Origin: Gammaproteobacteria bacterium
GTDB lineage: Bacteria; Pseudomonadota; Gammaproteobacteria; Pseudomonadales; Pseudohongiellaceae
Length of the DNA: 64,000 bases
Assembly (NCBI GenBank): GCA_009844085.1
Contig: VYCF01000071.1
Location: 78,886 to 142,885 of the forward strand
Direction: 5' to 3'
A model generated the notes under the pieces. It searched no databases and was not told the origin of the DNA. It saw nothing but the letters and a program-made list of their open reading frames with translations. The position numbers and the translations under genes are program-made. Shown in pieces: positions 44,288 to 53,727 of the stretch; position 1 is the first letter of the stretch, and each line of letters opens with the position of its first letter.

Positions 44288-45544
44288 ATGGATCTCGACG
44301 CGGCCCGCGCGATCCTCCGACAAAACGACCTTGGCGGCTACACAGTGCCCACCCGGGGGTTGTATCCGTTCCAGTGGAACTGGGACTCCGCCATCACGGC
44401 GCTGGGCTGGCACTGCTTTGACGAAGCGCGCGCCTGGCGCGAGGCGCGCAAGATGTTCAGCGGCCAGTGGGATAACGGCCTGCTGCCGCATATTCTTTTC
44501 CACGACGAGTCGGACTCGTACTTCCCCGGCTCGGATATCTGGGGCGCCGAATCCCGCATCCCGTCGAGCACGATCTCGCAACCGCCGGTCTGGGCGCTGG
44601 CGGTCGCGCTGATGCTTGAGCGCTCCGGCACTGGCGCCTCGGCACGGGCCGAGGCGCGAGAACTGCTGCCCAAACTCGTGGACCATCACCGCTGGTGGTT
44701 CCGGGACCGCGACCTCGGCAACAGCGGCCTCGTGGAGACGTATCATCCCTGGGAGTCGGGCATGGACAACAGCCCGGCCTGGGACGGCCCGCTGGCGAAC
44801 GTACCGCAGGTCGAGTGGGAATACCAGCGCCGCGACCTCAGCCATGTCGACCCCGCCCAGCGTCCGAGCCGGCGGGAATACGACCGCTATCTGTATCTGA
44901 TCGAATTCCTGAAGAACAACGAGTTCGACCCGCACCGCCTGAGCGCCGCCTCGCCCTACCGGGTTGTCGATATCGCCACGGTTTCCATCCTGCACCGGGC
45001 CACCCGTGAACTCGTCGGGCTGTGCCAGCAATTCGATTTCGAGTCTGCCATTCCTGAGCTTGAAGCCGCGCTCGCCCGCACGCAAGAGGCGGTCGGCGAT
45101 TGCTGGTCCGAAGAACACCGCTGCTTTCTCAATCGGGACAAGCTTGCCGGAGCGCTGCTGCGCGAGCGCACCACCGCCACCCTGCTCCCGCTATTCGGTT
45201 TGCTCGCCGACGAGAGACAGGCCGGCCAGATGGCTGCGCTGGTGGAGGAATGGCTTGCCGCGAGCCGCTTTTCGCTGGCGTCGACCCATCCCGAAAGCCC
45301 GCGCTACGAACCCGAGCGCTACTGGCGCGGCCCGGTCTGGCTGCACATCAACTGGATGATCGCCGAAGGCCTGCGCGCCTATGGCTACGACGGACTCGCC
45401 GGGCAAGTGCGGGCGGAAACCCGTGAATGCGTCGAGGAGGCGGGCGGTTACTTCGAGTACTACTGTTCGAAAACCGGCAAGGGTTGCGGCGGCGGCGATT
45501 TCTCCTGGACCGCCGCAGTGGCGCTGTTCTGGCTCGCCGGGTAG
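44288..45544 (+). CDS. GH63/MGH1-like glycoside hydrolase, possible glucosyl- or mannosylglycerate hydrolase
   Basis: 418 residues from ATG 44288 (AAGGGA about 6 bases upstream). The protein is an all-helical (alpha/alpha)6 barrel type. Motifs typical of the mannosylglycerate/glucosylglycerate hydrolase group are visible: FQWNWDSAITALGW (about 27-40), TYHPWESGMDNSPAWD (catalytic Asp region), YWRGPVWLHINWMI and YFEYYCSKTGKGCGGGDFSW near the end, where the catalytic base Glu is expected. No signal peptide, so it acts in the cytoplasm. Trehalase-like GH37 proteins are a looser alternative. The symporter and TonB receptor on the opposite strand (45554-49715) and the dehydrogenase at 51092 would supply substrate and use the glycerate released. 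Confidence 0.78.
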   Translation: MDLDAARAILRQNDLGGYTVPTRGLYPFQWNWDSAITALGWHCFDEARAWREARKMFSGQWDNGLLPHILFHDESDSYFPGSDIWGAESRIPSSTISQPPVWALAVALMLERSGTGASARAEARELLPKLVDHHRWWFRDRDLGNSGLVETYHPWESGMDNSPAWDGPLANVPQVEWEYQRRDLSHVDPAQRPSRREYDRYLYLIEFLKNNEFDPHRLSAASPYRVVDIATVSILHRATRELVGLCQQFDFESAIPELEAALARTQEAVGDCWSEEHRCFLNRDKLAGALLRERTTATLLPLFGLLADERQAGQMAALVEEWLAASRFSLASTHPESPRYEPERYWRGPVWLHINWMIAEGLRAYGYDGLAGQVRAETRECVEEAGGYFEYYCSKTGKGCGGGDFSWTAAVALFWLAG

Positions 45545-45553
45545 CGGGCGCCT

Positions 45554-47134
45554 TCAGCCGTCGAGCACAATCGGCGCAAGCCAGCCGATCAGCAACATGG
45601 CCGCAAAGGCCAGCAGCAGAATGACCGTTTCATCGCGACGCCAGACGCCGACAGCCCCGTCGGCGTCGGCTTGCCGCCCCGGCGCTCCGTCACCGGCTCC
45701 GACGAAAGCGGCGACGAGCAAGGCGACACCGATGGCGGCGAGACAGCCGGTGACGTTCCACCACAGCCAGAACACCTGGAGCTGCGCCGCCCAAAGGTAG
45801 ACATTCAGGCCCACTCCCGTGAGCAGGCCGGCGTTGGCGCCCTTTGAGCCAACTCCGGGGCGCAGGATCGCCAGCAGGAATGTCGCGAGTATCGGCCCGT
45901 AGAACACCGAGCCGATCATGTTGATCGCCTCGATCACCGTCGGCGCGATGCCGCCGCCGAAAATCGACAGCGCCACAATCGCCGCGCCCCAGAACAGCAC
46001 GGTCACCCGGGACCAGAACACATAGGCGTCCCGTTCGAGCTTCCTGCCGCTCAGGCGCGTGTAGTCCTCGATGCTGACCGCCGAAAGAGAATTGACCACC
46101 GAACTCAGCGACGACATCGAAGCCGCAAGCAGGGCCACGATCAGCAGCCCGATCAGTCCGTTGGGCATGTATTCGACGATGAACAGCGGCACCAGGGTGT
46201 CAGGGGAATTCGGGTCCACCCGGGAGAGGAATTCCGGGTTCAGCACCGTGAAGACGCCGAGCACGAGGCCGGTAAAGCAATACAGCAGCACCACCGGAAA
46301 CCTCGCCAGCCCGTTGAGCATCAGGATGCGCCTGACCGAGCCCTCGTCTTTCGCCGAAAGGGTGCGCTGAGCCTGGGTCTGATCGCAGCCGTAATACGAG
46401 GCGTATAGCACGATGCCGCCGAAAATCATCGGCCAGAGCCCCCATTCGTCACCCGCGAAACCCCAGGAGTCGGTGCGCAGCACGGTCAGGCGGCTGCTGT
46501 CGATGTTCGCCAGAAAAACCTCGAAGCCGCCCATGTTGCGCAGCGAGAACAGCAGGATCATGGCGACGCCGGAGAAAATCAGGATCATCTGCGCCGCGTC
46601 GGAATACACCACGGCTTTCATCCCGCCCTGGAACGAGTAAATCAGCGTAATCACACCGATCACGGCGATGGCGAGATAAAAGTCGATGCCCATGGCGGTG
46701 TTGAGGATGAGCGCGGTGGCGTAGATGGCGATGCTGGTGCCGAAAGCGCGGCTGATCATGAAAACCAGCGAGATCAGCAGGCGGTTGGAAAGCCCGAAGC
46801 GGCTTTCGAGGAAATCGTAAATGCTCACCACGCCCGAGCGGTACAGCGCCGGCAGCACATAGACCATCAGCAACAGCATCGCCAGCGGCACGGCGAACTC
46901 GTAGGACAGCCACACCATGCCGCCGCCCTCGCGCAGCCCGACGAACGCCGGGGCGGAAATGAAACTGATGGCCGAAAGCTGGGTGGCCATGGTCGACAAC
47001 GTGAGCGGAAACACGCCGAGCTGGCGGCCGCCGAGGAAGTAGTCTTTCTTGGAATGCTGCTCCTTGAAGAAGTAGCCGAGACCGAGCAGCATCGCCAGAT
47101 AGATCACGATGATGCTGTAGTCGAGAACATTCAT
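45554..47134 (-). CDS. Sodium:solute symporter (SSS family, SGLT-like)
   Basis: 526 residues with about 14 membrane helices. Family marks are KKDYFLGGRQLGVFPLTLS and TMATQLSAISFISAPAFVG near the N-terminus, FQGGMKAVVYSDAAQMI in the middle, and an AASMSSLSSVVNSLSAVS segment with the sodium-site serines near residue 335-355. SGLT-like members import sugars or glycosides with sodium. It lies 76 bases downstream of a TonB receptor on the same strand, consistent with two-step uptake through the outer then inner membrane, and it converges with the glycoside hydrolase gene. Confidence 0.9.
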   Translation of the reverse strand: MNVLDYSIIVIYLAMLLGLGYFFKEQHSKKDYFLGGRQLGVFPLTLSTMATQLSAISFISAPAFVGLREGGGMVWLSYEFAVPLAMLLLMVYVLPALYRSGVVSIYDFLESRFGLSNRLLISLVFMISRAFGTSIAIYATALILNTAMGIDFYLAIAVIGVITLIYSFQGGMKAVVYSDAAQMILIFSGVAMILLFSLRNMGGFEVFLANIDSSRLTVLRTDSWGFAGDEWGLWPMIFGGIVLYASYYGCDQTQAQRTLSAKDEGSVRRILMLNGLARFPVVLLYCFTGLVLGVFTVLNPEFLSRVDPNSPDTLVPLFIVEYMPNGLIGLLIVALLAASMSSLSSVVNSLSAVSIEDYTRLSGRKLERDAYVFWSRVTVLFWGAAIVALSIFGGGIAPTVIEAINMIGSVFYGPILATFLLAILRPGVGSKGANAGLLTGVGLNVYLWAAQLQVFWLWWNVTGCLAAIGVALLVAAFVGAGDGAPGRQADADGAVGVWRRDETVILLLAFAAMLLIGWLAPIVLDG

Positions 47135-47160
47135 CCGAAGCGCCTCAGCTTCGCGCGTCC

Positions 47161-47196
47161 CGTCATTCCGCGACTCAGCGCGAGCGCGGAACGACG
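47161..47196. repeat. REP-like palindrome
   Basis: CGTCATTCCGCG (47161-47172) and CGCGGAACGACG (47185-47196) pair at 11 of 12 positions with a 12-base loop, between the TonB receptor and the symporter. Same family as 9472-9493. Confidence 0.55.
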
Positions 47197-47210
47197 GCTT
47201 TCCTCACTGT

Positions 47211-49715
47211 TCAGAAATCATACGTCATTCTGAGCGCTACCCTTCGGGGAAGGATAGGCCGGCCTACAAAAAACTGCGCCGGCTGGCCCGATTGCGCGTT
47301 GCCCTGCCGCGGCGAGCCTTCGGTGATCCCCTGCGCATCGGTCAGGTTGAACGCGTGCAGGCTCACGCGGATGCTGTCGTCATCGTCAAGCCCGAAGGAG
47401 TATCCCGCTTCGAGCCGCCACAGCCCATAGGAGTCGAGGCTGACGGTGTTCGAATCATTGGCGAAATTGTCGCCGTGATAGTTGTACATCAGCAGTCCGT
47501 CGAAGTTTTCGTAGGCGAACCGCGCGCCCAGATTGGCCATTTCGTTGGGCTGCCGCCGCAATTCGTTGCCGATGATCGCGGGATTGCCGTCGGCCTGGGT
47601 GAACTCGGCGTCGCGCAGGGTGACATTGCCGTTCAGCGTCACATAGTCGTTAAGGTACCAGACAATGCCGGCCTCGATACCGTAGGCCTCGGTCGATTGC
47701 AGCGAAACGTCCTCGATGATGTTGCCGGGATTGTTGGGATCGTTGATGAAGTCCACATTGCGGCGGTCGTCGAGGGTTGAGCGGAAGAAAAGCGCCTGGG
47801 CGGTGATCGATTGGTTTTCGTACTTCACGCCCGCCTCGATGGTGTCGATGATTTCACCTTCGTAAGAGGCGAGCCGGCCCTGGTTGAACGGCACACTGCG
47901 AATCTGCGGAAAGAAGAAACCGCGCGAGGCGTTGGCGAACAGGTTGACCTCGTCGCTTAGGCGGTACAGCGCGCCGGCGGAAATGGCCCATTCGGTGGCG
48001 CCGAGCGAGTCGCTGGTCAGCGAGCCGTTGGTATAGCTGACGGTTTCGATCTGGTCGTTCACGCTCGGGTCGTCGCTCATCGCGAAGGCGCTGGTGTTGA
48101 ATTGCTTGACATCGCCTTCGAGCCTTTCCACGCGGGCGCCGACGTCGAAGGACCAATCGCCGGTTTCGATCTGGTCAGCGATGTAGAAAGCGGACCGGCG
48201 CGCGCTGCGGTCACGGTAGCCGACTAGTCCGTTGCTCCTGGCGAGACCGTTGCGGGTCCAGTGGTAAACTGCGCCGGGGTCGTCGGCCATGACGAGATTG
48301 CCGGCCTCGTCTTCGACCACACCCATTAGCTGCACGTCCACGAGCAATGGCGCGTTGCGGAAATCGCCCAGATAGGTGGTGATGTAATTCAGGTCGTCGG
48401 CCTGGGAGTTCGAGAAGAAGCCGCCGATCGTCAGCCCGTGCACCGCGTCGCCGATGTACAACTCGCGCCCGAGGCTCGCCTCCAACGACATGTCGGTGGC
48501 GTCGCGCCAGCGGTCCAGCGTGCGGTTGCCGAAGACGAGATGGTTCGGCGCCAGATTCCTGCCGGTCTGGACATACTTGAAGCGGGCGTGGCCGTGGAGC
48601 GCCGGATCGATGCCGCGCCGGGCAAGATATTCGGACTGGGTCTCGGGCGTGTTCGGGCCAAGCGCGTCGCCGTCGAGGAACAGATTGAACTGGTGGTCGT
48701 AGCGCGCGTAGCGCAGTTTGGCGTTCAGCGACCATTCGTCGTTGAGGTCCCGGTCAAGGACCGTTGCAATCATGTGTCCGCGGGTGAGCACGCCGTCGCC
48801 GATCGGAGTCTGGAAGCGGCCGCCGGGCGTGTCGTAGCCAAGCCCGACCGCCTCCACGGTGTTCATGGTGAACACCGTGGCGCCGTCGTTGCCGGCGACG
48901 CGTTCGCGGCTGCGGCCGTCGACGGGCAGCGGCAGGAAAAACTGCACGCTGTCGTCGATCAATTGGGTGTAAAGCGTCAGCGAGCCGGAACCGTCGTCGA
49001 ACTCGTGCCTGATGTTGCCGCGAAGCTGGAAACCCTGGGTGTCCAGGCCCGACTCAAGCGGTCCCTCGTCGTTGCGGAAGTAGCCCGAGAAGGAGTAATA
49101 GGTGTCGGAATCTTCACCGCCGACCGGGCCGCTGAAGAAGAAGTCGCCCCGAACCCTGCCTTCTTCGGCGGTTTCAAGCTGCACCGTGCCTTCCGGCTCC
49201 GGCCCTCCCGTGGCCGAGATATAGTTGATGATGCCCGCCACCGAGCCGGGTCCGAACAGGTTCGACACCCCGCCGCTGACGAACTCCGAACGCTCAATGC
49301 CGAGATCGTTGCGGAAATACACGTCGAAAGCAGAGGAATTCAACCCGAAGGTGGTGAACGCCGGCATGCCGTCATAAAGCAGCGGCGTGAATGAGAACTG
49401 ACCCCCCGAAGGCAGGGAGCGATGGAAAACGTTAGTCGCGACTTCGCCGCCGCCACCCTCGGCGCTGATGCCGGGCAACTGGGTCAGGATATCGGCCTGA
49501 CTCGACGAATTGAACGACCTGAGATCCTCCTCGGCGAATTGGGACACCGATTGCGGCGTGTCGAAGCCCGTGCGTTCGACGCCGGTGCCGGTGACGACGA
49601 TCTCTTCGATTTCACCGCCGGACCCCGGCTCGGAAGCGGCCTGCGCGAGAACCGCAGGGCTTGCCAGTGAAGCGATGATGGCGGACAGAGCGCCCGCCGC
49701 GCGTACGTGTTGCAT
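47211..49715 (-). CDS. TonB-dependent receptor (glycoside locus)
   Basis: 834 residues from ATG 49715 with a GGGGG ribosome binding site; an upstream 37-codon extension is not needed. A signal peptide (IIASLASPAVLAQ) is followed by the plug opening IEEIVVTGTGVERTGFDTPQ and ends in the terminal strand VALRMTYDF. The plug lines QADILTQLPGISAEGGGG and SNLFGPGSVAGIINYIS are typical. It sits between a ROK regulator upstream and an SSS symporter downstream, so it likely imports a glycoside or sugar-like compound. Not a close relative of receptors A and B, and no inverted repeat is seen near it. Confidence 0.92.
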   Translation of the reverse strand: MQHVRAAGALSAIIASLASPAVLAQAASEPGSGGEIEEIVVTGTGVERTGFDTPQSVSQFAEEDLRSFNSSSQADILTQLPGISAEGGGGEVATNVFHRSLPSGGQFSFTPLLYDGMPAFTTFGLNSSAFDVYFRNDLGIERSEFVSGGVSNLFGPGSVAGIINYISATGGPEPEGTVQLETAEEGRVRGDFFFSGPVGGEDSDTYYSFSGYFRNDEGPLESGLDTQGFQLRGNIRHEFDDGSGSLTLYTQLIDDSVQFFLPLPVDGRSRERVAGNDGATVFTMNTVEAVGLGYDTPGGRFQTPIGDGVLTRGHMIATVLDRDLNDEWSLNAKLRYARYDHQFNLFLDGDALGPNTPETQSEYLARRGIDPALHGHARFKYVQTGRNLAPNHLVFGNRTLDRWRDATDMSLEASLGRELYIGDAVHGLTIGGFFSNSQADDLNYITTYLGDFRNAPLLVDVQLMGVVEDEAGNLVMADDPGAVYHWTRNGLARSNGLVGYRDRSARRSAFYIADQIETGDWSFDVGARVERLEGDVKQFNTSAFAMSDDPSVNDQIETVSYTNGSLTSDSLGATEWAISAGALYRLSDEVNLFANASRGFFFPQIRSVPFNQGRLASYEGEIIDTIEAGVKYENQSITAQALFFRSTLDDRRNVDFINDPNNPGNIIEDVSLQSTEAYGIEAGIVWYLNDYVTLNGNVTLRDAEFTQADGNPAIIGNELRRQPNEMANLGARFAYENFDGLLMYNYHGDNFANDSNTVSLDSYGLWRLEAGYSFGLDDDDSIRVSLHAFNLTDAQGITEGSPRQGNAQSGQPAQFFVGRPILPRRVALRMTYDF

Positions 49716-49889
49716 GATCGAACCCCCCTGAATTCCTGGGATTCCCTGATTGGCCAGGGCGCCCCATTGATTCGGCTCACATTGAGCATTGGCCTCGATG
49801 TTATACCCGATATGCGTGAATAACAACAGAAAAACGTAACTTTATTCAATTTTATTTACGCATTATGGATATATTTATTGAGGTAGCGG

Positions 49890-51095
49890 TCAGCGGAATG
49901 CGTATTTGGAGAACGGGAGCGCCGCGGCGCCCACAGAGACCGATTCTCCGCCGGCCTCGGCGGCGACGATCGGCGGCAGCGGGCGCTCGAAGGAGCGGCG
50001 GCGCTGATCGTAGATTTCGATATGCGGAATCACTTTACGGACCAGGGCTTGGGGGATGCGGCCGCCGATGACGATGGCCGCGGGATCGAGCAGCGCCGCT
50101 CCCGCCGAAGCGATCAGTGAGAGCGAATCGCGCGACCGGGCGATCCAGTCGTCGACTCCGGGCCAGTCCGGCTCGAACTTCCCGATCAGTTCGGAAACCG
50201 AATCGACTTCGATTCCCTCACGGCAAACGAGTTCGCGCAGCAGTTTCAGATTCGGGTGCGGATAAATCTGCGGCGGCAGCAGTTGCCCGATCTCTCCCGC
50301 GTTGCCGAAGGCGCCGCGGACGAGCCGGCCATCGTGGATGACGCCGCCGCCAATCCCGGTGTCGATATAAAGATAGATGAAATCGGCCGCCCGGCGGCCG
50401 ACACCGAACAGGCTCTCGCCGATGGCTGCGGCATTGCCGTCGTTTTCCACCCAGACGGGCAGTTCCAGATCGTCGGCCAGCGCTTCTTCCAGATTGATAT
50501 TGGCCCACTCTTCGAGAATCAGGGGCGTGTTGACCTTGCCGGTTTCGCGCATGAAAGTTCCTGGAATGCCGGCGCCGGCGGCGAAGATGCGGTCGGCATC
50601 GAGCGAACAGTCCGCTTTCAGTTCGCCGATCATTCGGCGCAATTCCGCCACGACGGAATCGTGAGACATGGTCGCCATGGCGCGCTGCCTGCTGCCCAGG
50701 ACTTCCCCGCCGAAATTCATCAGGGTCACGGCCAAGGCCTCCCACAGGATCGAAATGCCGAATGAATAGGCATAGTCGGGAACGATCTCAATCTTGACGC
50801 TGAGCTGCCCCCGCTTGCCGCTCGACACCCGCTCGCCCGGGCGCAGCATGCCCCTTTCCACCAGCCGCGAGAGCAGCCTTGAGACGGTTTGCTGGGGGCG
50901 GTTGATCGCCCGCGAGATTTGCGCCTGGGTCATGGCGCCGCGGCGCAGCACGAGCCCGCTGATGTCCCGTTCAACCTGGCTGTTCGGGGGGAAGACGTCG
51001 CCGCGAAAGTACTTCACCGCGGCGGGATCGAACTCCCTGGGCGGAGTCTGCCGGGGGTCCGGCGCAGTGTCTGAGTTTCTCGCCATCCGCTTCAA
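49890..51095 (-). CDS. ROK-family transcriptional regulator (NagC/Mlc-like)
   Basis: 401 residues. A winged helix-turn-helix occupies about residues 45-90 (AQISRAINRPQQTVSRLLSRL, then a KRGQLSVKI wing). A ROK sugar-kinase-like domain follows (GAGIPGTFMRETG, WVENDGNAAAIGES, YLYIDTGIGGGVI, RGAFGNAGEIGQLLP). The CxCGxxGCxE zinc motif of typical NagC/Mlc proteins is not seen; the stretch HPNLKLLRELVCREG takes its place. ROK regulators repress sugar genes until a sugar or phosphosugar binds. It overlaps the dehydrogenase gene by four bases (ATGA) and likely controls this locus. Confidence 0.88.
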   Translation of the reverse strand: MKRMARNSDTAPDPRQTPPREFDPAAVKYFRGDVFPPNSQVERDISGLVLRRGAMTQAQISRAINRPQQTVSRLLSRLVERGMLRPGERVSSGKRGQLSVKIEIVPDYAYSFGISILWEALAVTLMNFGGEVLGSRQRAMATMSHDSVVAELRRMIGELKADCSLDADRIFAAGAGIPGTFMRETGKVNTPLILEEWANINLEEALADDLELPVWVENDGNAAAIGESLFGVGRRAADFIYLYIDTGIGGGVIHDGRLVRGAFGNAGEIGQLLPPQIYPHPNLKLLRELVCREGIEVDSVSELIGKFEPDWPGVDDWIARSRDSLSLIASAGAALLDPAAIVIGGRIPQALVRKVIPHIEIYDQRRRSFERPLPPIVAAEAGGESVSVGAAALPFSKYAFR

Positions 51096-51961
51096 TCGGA
51101 ACGGGTGAAACGCCGCAGCAGGCTTGAGGTGTCCCAGCGGCTGCCGCCCATCTGCTGGACTTCCTCGTAGAAGCCGTCAACGATTTTCGCGACCGGCAAC
51201 TCCGCCCCGATGCGCTCCGCCTCTTCCATCGCCATGCCCAGATCCTTGCGCATCCAGTCAACCGCAAACCCGAATTCGTATTCGTCCCGCAACATTGTCC
51301 GGTAGCGATTGCTCATCTGCCAGGAACCCGCCGCGCCCTTTGATATCGTTTCGATCACCGCCTCCGCGTCGAGTCCCGCGCGAAGCGCGAAGTTGAGCGC
51401 CTCCGCCAAGCCCTGGACGACGCCGGCGATACAGATCTGGTTGACCATCTTGGCCAACTGGCCGCTGCCCACCGGGCCGATCAACTTGCTGAAAGCGGCA
51501 TAGGACGCCAGTATCGGCTCGGCTCTCTCGTACGTTTCCGGCTCGCCGCCGATCATGATCGTCAGGGCGCCGTTTTCCGCCCCCGCCTGGCCGCCCGAAA
51601 CCGGCGCATCGAGAAAATCGACGCCGCGTTCGCTCGCAGCGGCCGCAAGTTCGCGCGCCAGCGTGACCGAGGCCGTCGTATGATCGATCAGGATCGAACC
51701 CGGTTTCATCCCCGCCAGCGCTCCGGTTTTGCCGAGAACCACCTGGCGCACATCGTCGTCATTGCCTACGCAAACCATGACGAGGTCGCAATCCTGCGCC
51801 GCCTCCGCCGGTGTCGGCGCGCTCTCGCCGCCATGTTCCCCGGCCCACTTGCGGGCCTTGTCCGCAGTGCGGTTGTAAACGCGGACCGCGCCCGCCTTCT
51901 GTTGCAGATGGCCGGCCATGGGATATCCCATGACGCCCAGACCGATGAAAGCAAGATTCAT
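51092..51961 (-). CDS. Beta-hydroxyacid dehydrogenase (3-hydroxyisobutyrate dehydrogenase/tartronate-semialdehyde reductase family)
   Basis: 289 residues from ATG 51961 behind a strong AAGGAG site. The Rossmann nucleotide-binding loop is FIGLGVMGYPMAGHL, the substrate motif is DAPVSGGQAGAENG and the catalytic Lys is in GQLAKMVNQI. The family interconverts hydroxyacids and their semialdehydes with NAD(P). Tartronate semialdehyde/D-glycerate and 3-hydroxyisobutyrate are the common substrates. If the locus releases glycerate from a glycosylglycerate, a glycerate-type role is attractive, but the sequence does not decide it. First gene of the minus-strand run leading to the ROK regulator. Confidence 0.85.
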   Translation of the reverse strand: MNLAFIGLGVMGYPMAGHLQQKAGAVRVYNRTADKARKWAGEHGGESAPTPAEAAQDCDLVMVCVGNDDDVRQVVLGKTGALAGMKPGSILIDHTTASVTLARELAAAASERGVDFLDAPVSGGQAGAENGALTIMIGGEPETYERAEPILASYAAFSKLIGPVGSGQLAKMVNQICIAGVVQGLAEALNFALRAGLDAEAVIETISKGAAGSWQMSNRYRTMLRDEYEFGFAVDWMRKDLGMAMEEAERIGAELPVAKIVDGFYEEVQQMGGSRWDTSSLLRRFTRSD

Positions 51962-52003
51962 GATTTCTCCTTTGTGTTTCGGGCGAGGCATGCCTCGCCC
52001 CTG

Positions 52004-53713
52004 CTAGTCGCCGGATTCGCGGCGGAAAATCGAACGCCCGCGGGCGAAAGTCTCGAGTACCGGAATGTCGGCCAGTTCCGCAGGGTCGGCTGTAAGCGGA
52101 TTCGCGCCGAGGATGACGAAGTCGGCGCGTTTTCCTGGCGCGATGCTGCCTTTTTCATCCTCCTCGAAATACTGGTAGGCCGCACCGAGAGTGACCGCAT
52201 GCAGCGCTTCCTCCGCGTTCAGCCGCTGCTCCGGCCCCAGGACGAATCCGCCCCGGGTTACGCGATTCACCGAGATGGAAAGCAGCCGCATCATGTCCGG
52301 CGGCACGATCGGCGAGTCGTTGTGGATGGTAAAGGGAATATCCCGCTCAAGCGTCGCCCGCGCGGGTGAAATGAAGGCGGCCCGCAGTTCGCCGAAACTG
52401 CGCCGGTGCCAGTCGCCCCAGAAGAAGGGATGGACGGCGTAATACGAGGGGACGATGCCGAGGGCCGGCAGGCGGTCGAGTTGGTCCGCGCGAATCAGTT
52501 GCGCGTGAATGATGACCGAACGATGATCCGGCGCCGGCGCGCCCGCGAGCGCATCGTCGATGCCGTCGATCATGAGTTCGATGGCGGCGTCGCCGTTGGC
52601 GTGGGCCAGCACCGGCATACCGCGCTCCAGCATGACCCCGATCCGGTCCAGCCAGGCCTGGGGTTCGTAACTGGGATAAGCCACGTAATCATCGGCGGCG
52701 CCGGGCGGACCTTCGGTATAGGGCTGCGACATCCATGCCGTGCGTCCCTGGGGCGATCCGTCGAGGATGAACTTGACGCCGCCGTTGCGGAAGCCGCCCG
52801 TATATTCGCTGTCGTGGCGAACCGCCGCGAGTTCCTCGTCGCTCAGATTGTTGGCCGTAATGAAACTGACGATATCGATGGGAAACGGCGCCAGCTCGGC
52901 TTCTTCGCGCAAGGTCTGCACGTAGGCGGGCGACAGGTTGCTGTCCTGCGCCGTGGTGATTCCGTAGGATGCATAAATTTCCATCGCCTGGCGGCGCAAT
53001 TCCCGGTAGCGTTCGGGAGTCAGTTGGCGCGAGGGGAACAGCGCCATGGCGGTCTCTTCCATGACGCCGTTCGGCTCGGCGCCATCGGCGCGGCGGCGGA
53101 TGATGCCGCCCGGCGGGTCGGCGGTATCCGCGTTGACGCCGGCCGCATCGAGAGCCGCCGAATTCGCCGCCAGCAGATGGCCCGACACATGCCGCAGGAC
53201 AATGGGATGGTCAGTCGACGCACGGTCGAGATCGTCGCGGTCGGGATGCCGCTGTTCCGCGAGGAGCGAATCGTCATAGCCGAATCCCTGCACGAGTTCG
53301 CCGGCCGGAATCGCTTCGTTCTCGATGAATTCCCGGATCGAATCCACGATGTCGTCTACGCCGGTGATCTCCCCTACCGGCGGCGACGACAGGTCGAGCA
53401 GGTCCAGATATCGCGCCACGGCGGAGAAATGACCGTGGGCGTCGACGAAACCGGGCAGCAGCGCCCGCTCCCCCAATTCCACGACTTGCGTGTCGGGGCC
53501 GACATATCCGTCGATTTCCTCCCGGCTGCCCACGGCGACAATGCGGTCACCTTCGACCGCGACCGCTTCCGCCTCGATCTCATCCATGGTGACGATGTTC
53601 GCGCCGCGGAAAACCAGGTCCGCCGCCTGCGCCGGCGACTCCGGTTCGACGCCGCAGCCGGCAAGCAGCACAGCCAGGCCAAAGATAACCGCCGCAACTT
53701 GAAATGACCGCAT
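52004..53713 (-). CDS. Amidohydrolase lipoprotein (YtcJ-like, amidohydrolase family 3)
   Basis: 569 residues from ATG 53713, which has a perfect AGGAGG seven bases upstream. The N-terminus is a lipoprotein signal (FGLAVLLAGC). The metal-dependent amidohydrolase fold shows LLPGFVDAHGHFSAVARY as the first metal motif, HVSGHLLAANSAAL, further His at LAHANGDAAIELMIDG and VIIHAQLIRADQLDRL, and the Asp in FTIHNDSPIVPPDMM. The end (GSIAPGKRADFVIL) is the usual small beta domain. Such exported amidohydrolases cleave amide or cyclic amide bonds in unknown small molecules. It shares no obvious pathway with its neighbours and is 14 bases upstream of the kinase stop on the same strand. Confidence 0.85.
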   Translation of the reverse strand: MRSFQVAAVIFGLAVLLAGCGVEPESPAQAADLVFRGANIVTMDEIEAEAVAVEGDRIVAVGSREEIDGYVGPDTQVVELGERALLPGFVDAHGHFSAVARYLDLLDLSSPPVGEITGVDDIVDSIREFIENEAIPAGELVQGFGYDDSLLAEQRHPDRDDLDRASTDHPIVLRHVSGHLLAANSAALDAAGVNADTADPPGGIIRRRADGAEPNGVMEETAMALFPSRQLTPERYRELRRQAMEIYASYGITTAQDSNLSPAYVQTLREEAELAPFPIDIVSFITANNLSDEELAAVRHDSEYTGGFRNGGVKFILDGSPQGRTAWMSQPYTEGPPGAADDYVAYPSYEPQAWLDRIGVMLERGMPVLAHANGDAAIELMIDGIDDALAGAPAPDHRSVIIHAQLIRADQLDRLPALGIVPSYYAVHPFFWGDWHRRSFGELRAAFISPARATLERDIPFTIHNDSPIVPPDMMRLLSISVNRVTRGGFVLGPEQRLNAEEALHAVTLGAAYQYFEEDEKGSIAPGKRADFVILGANPLTADPAELADIPVLETFARGRSIFRRESGD

Positions 53714-53727
53714 GAAAATTCCTCCTT

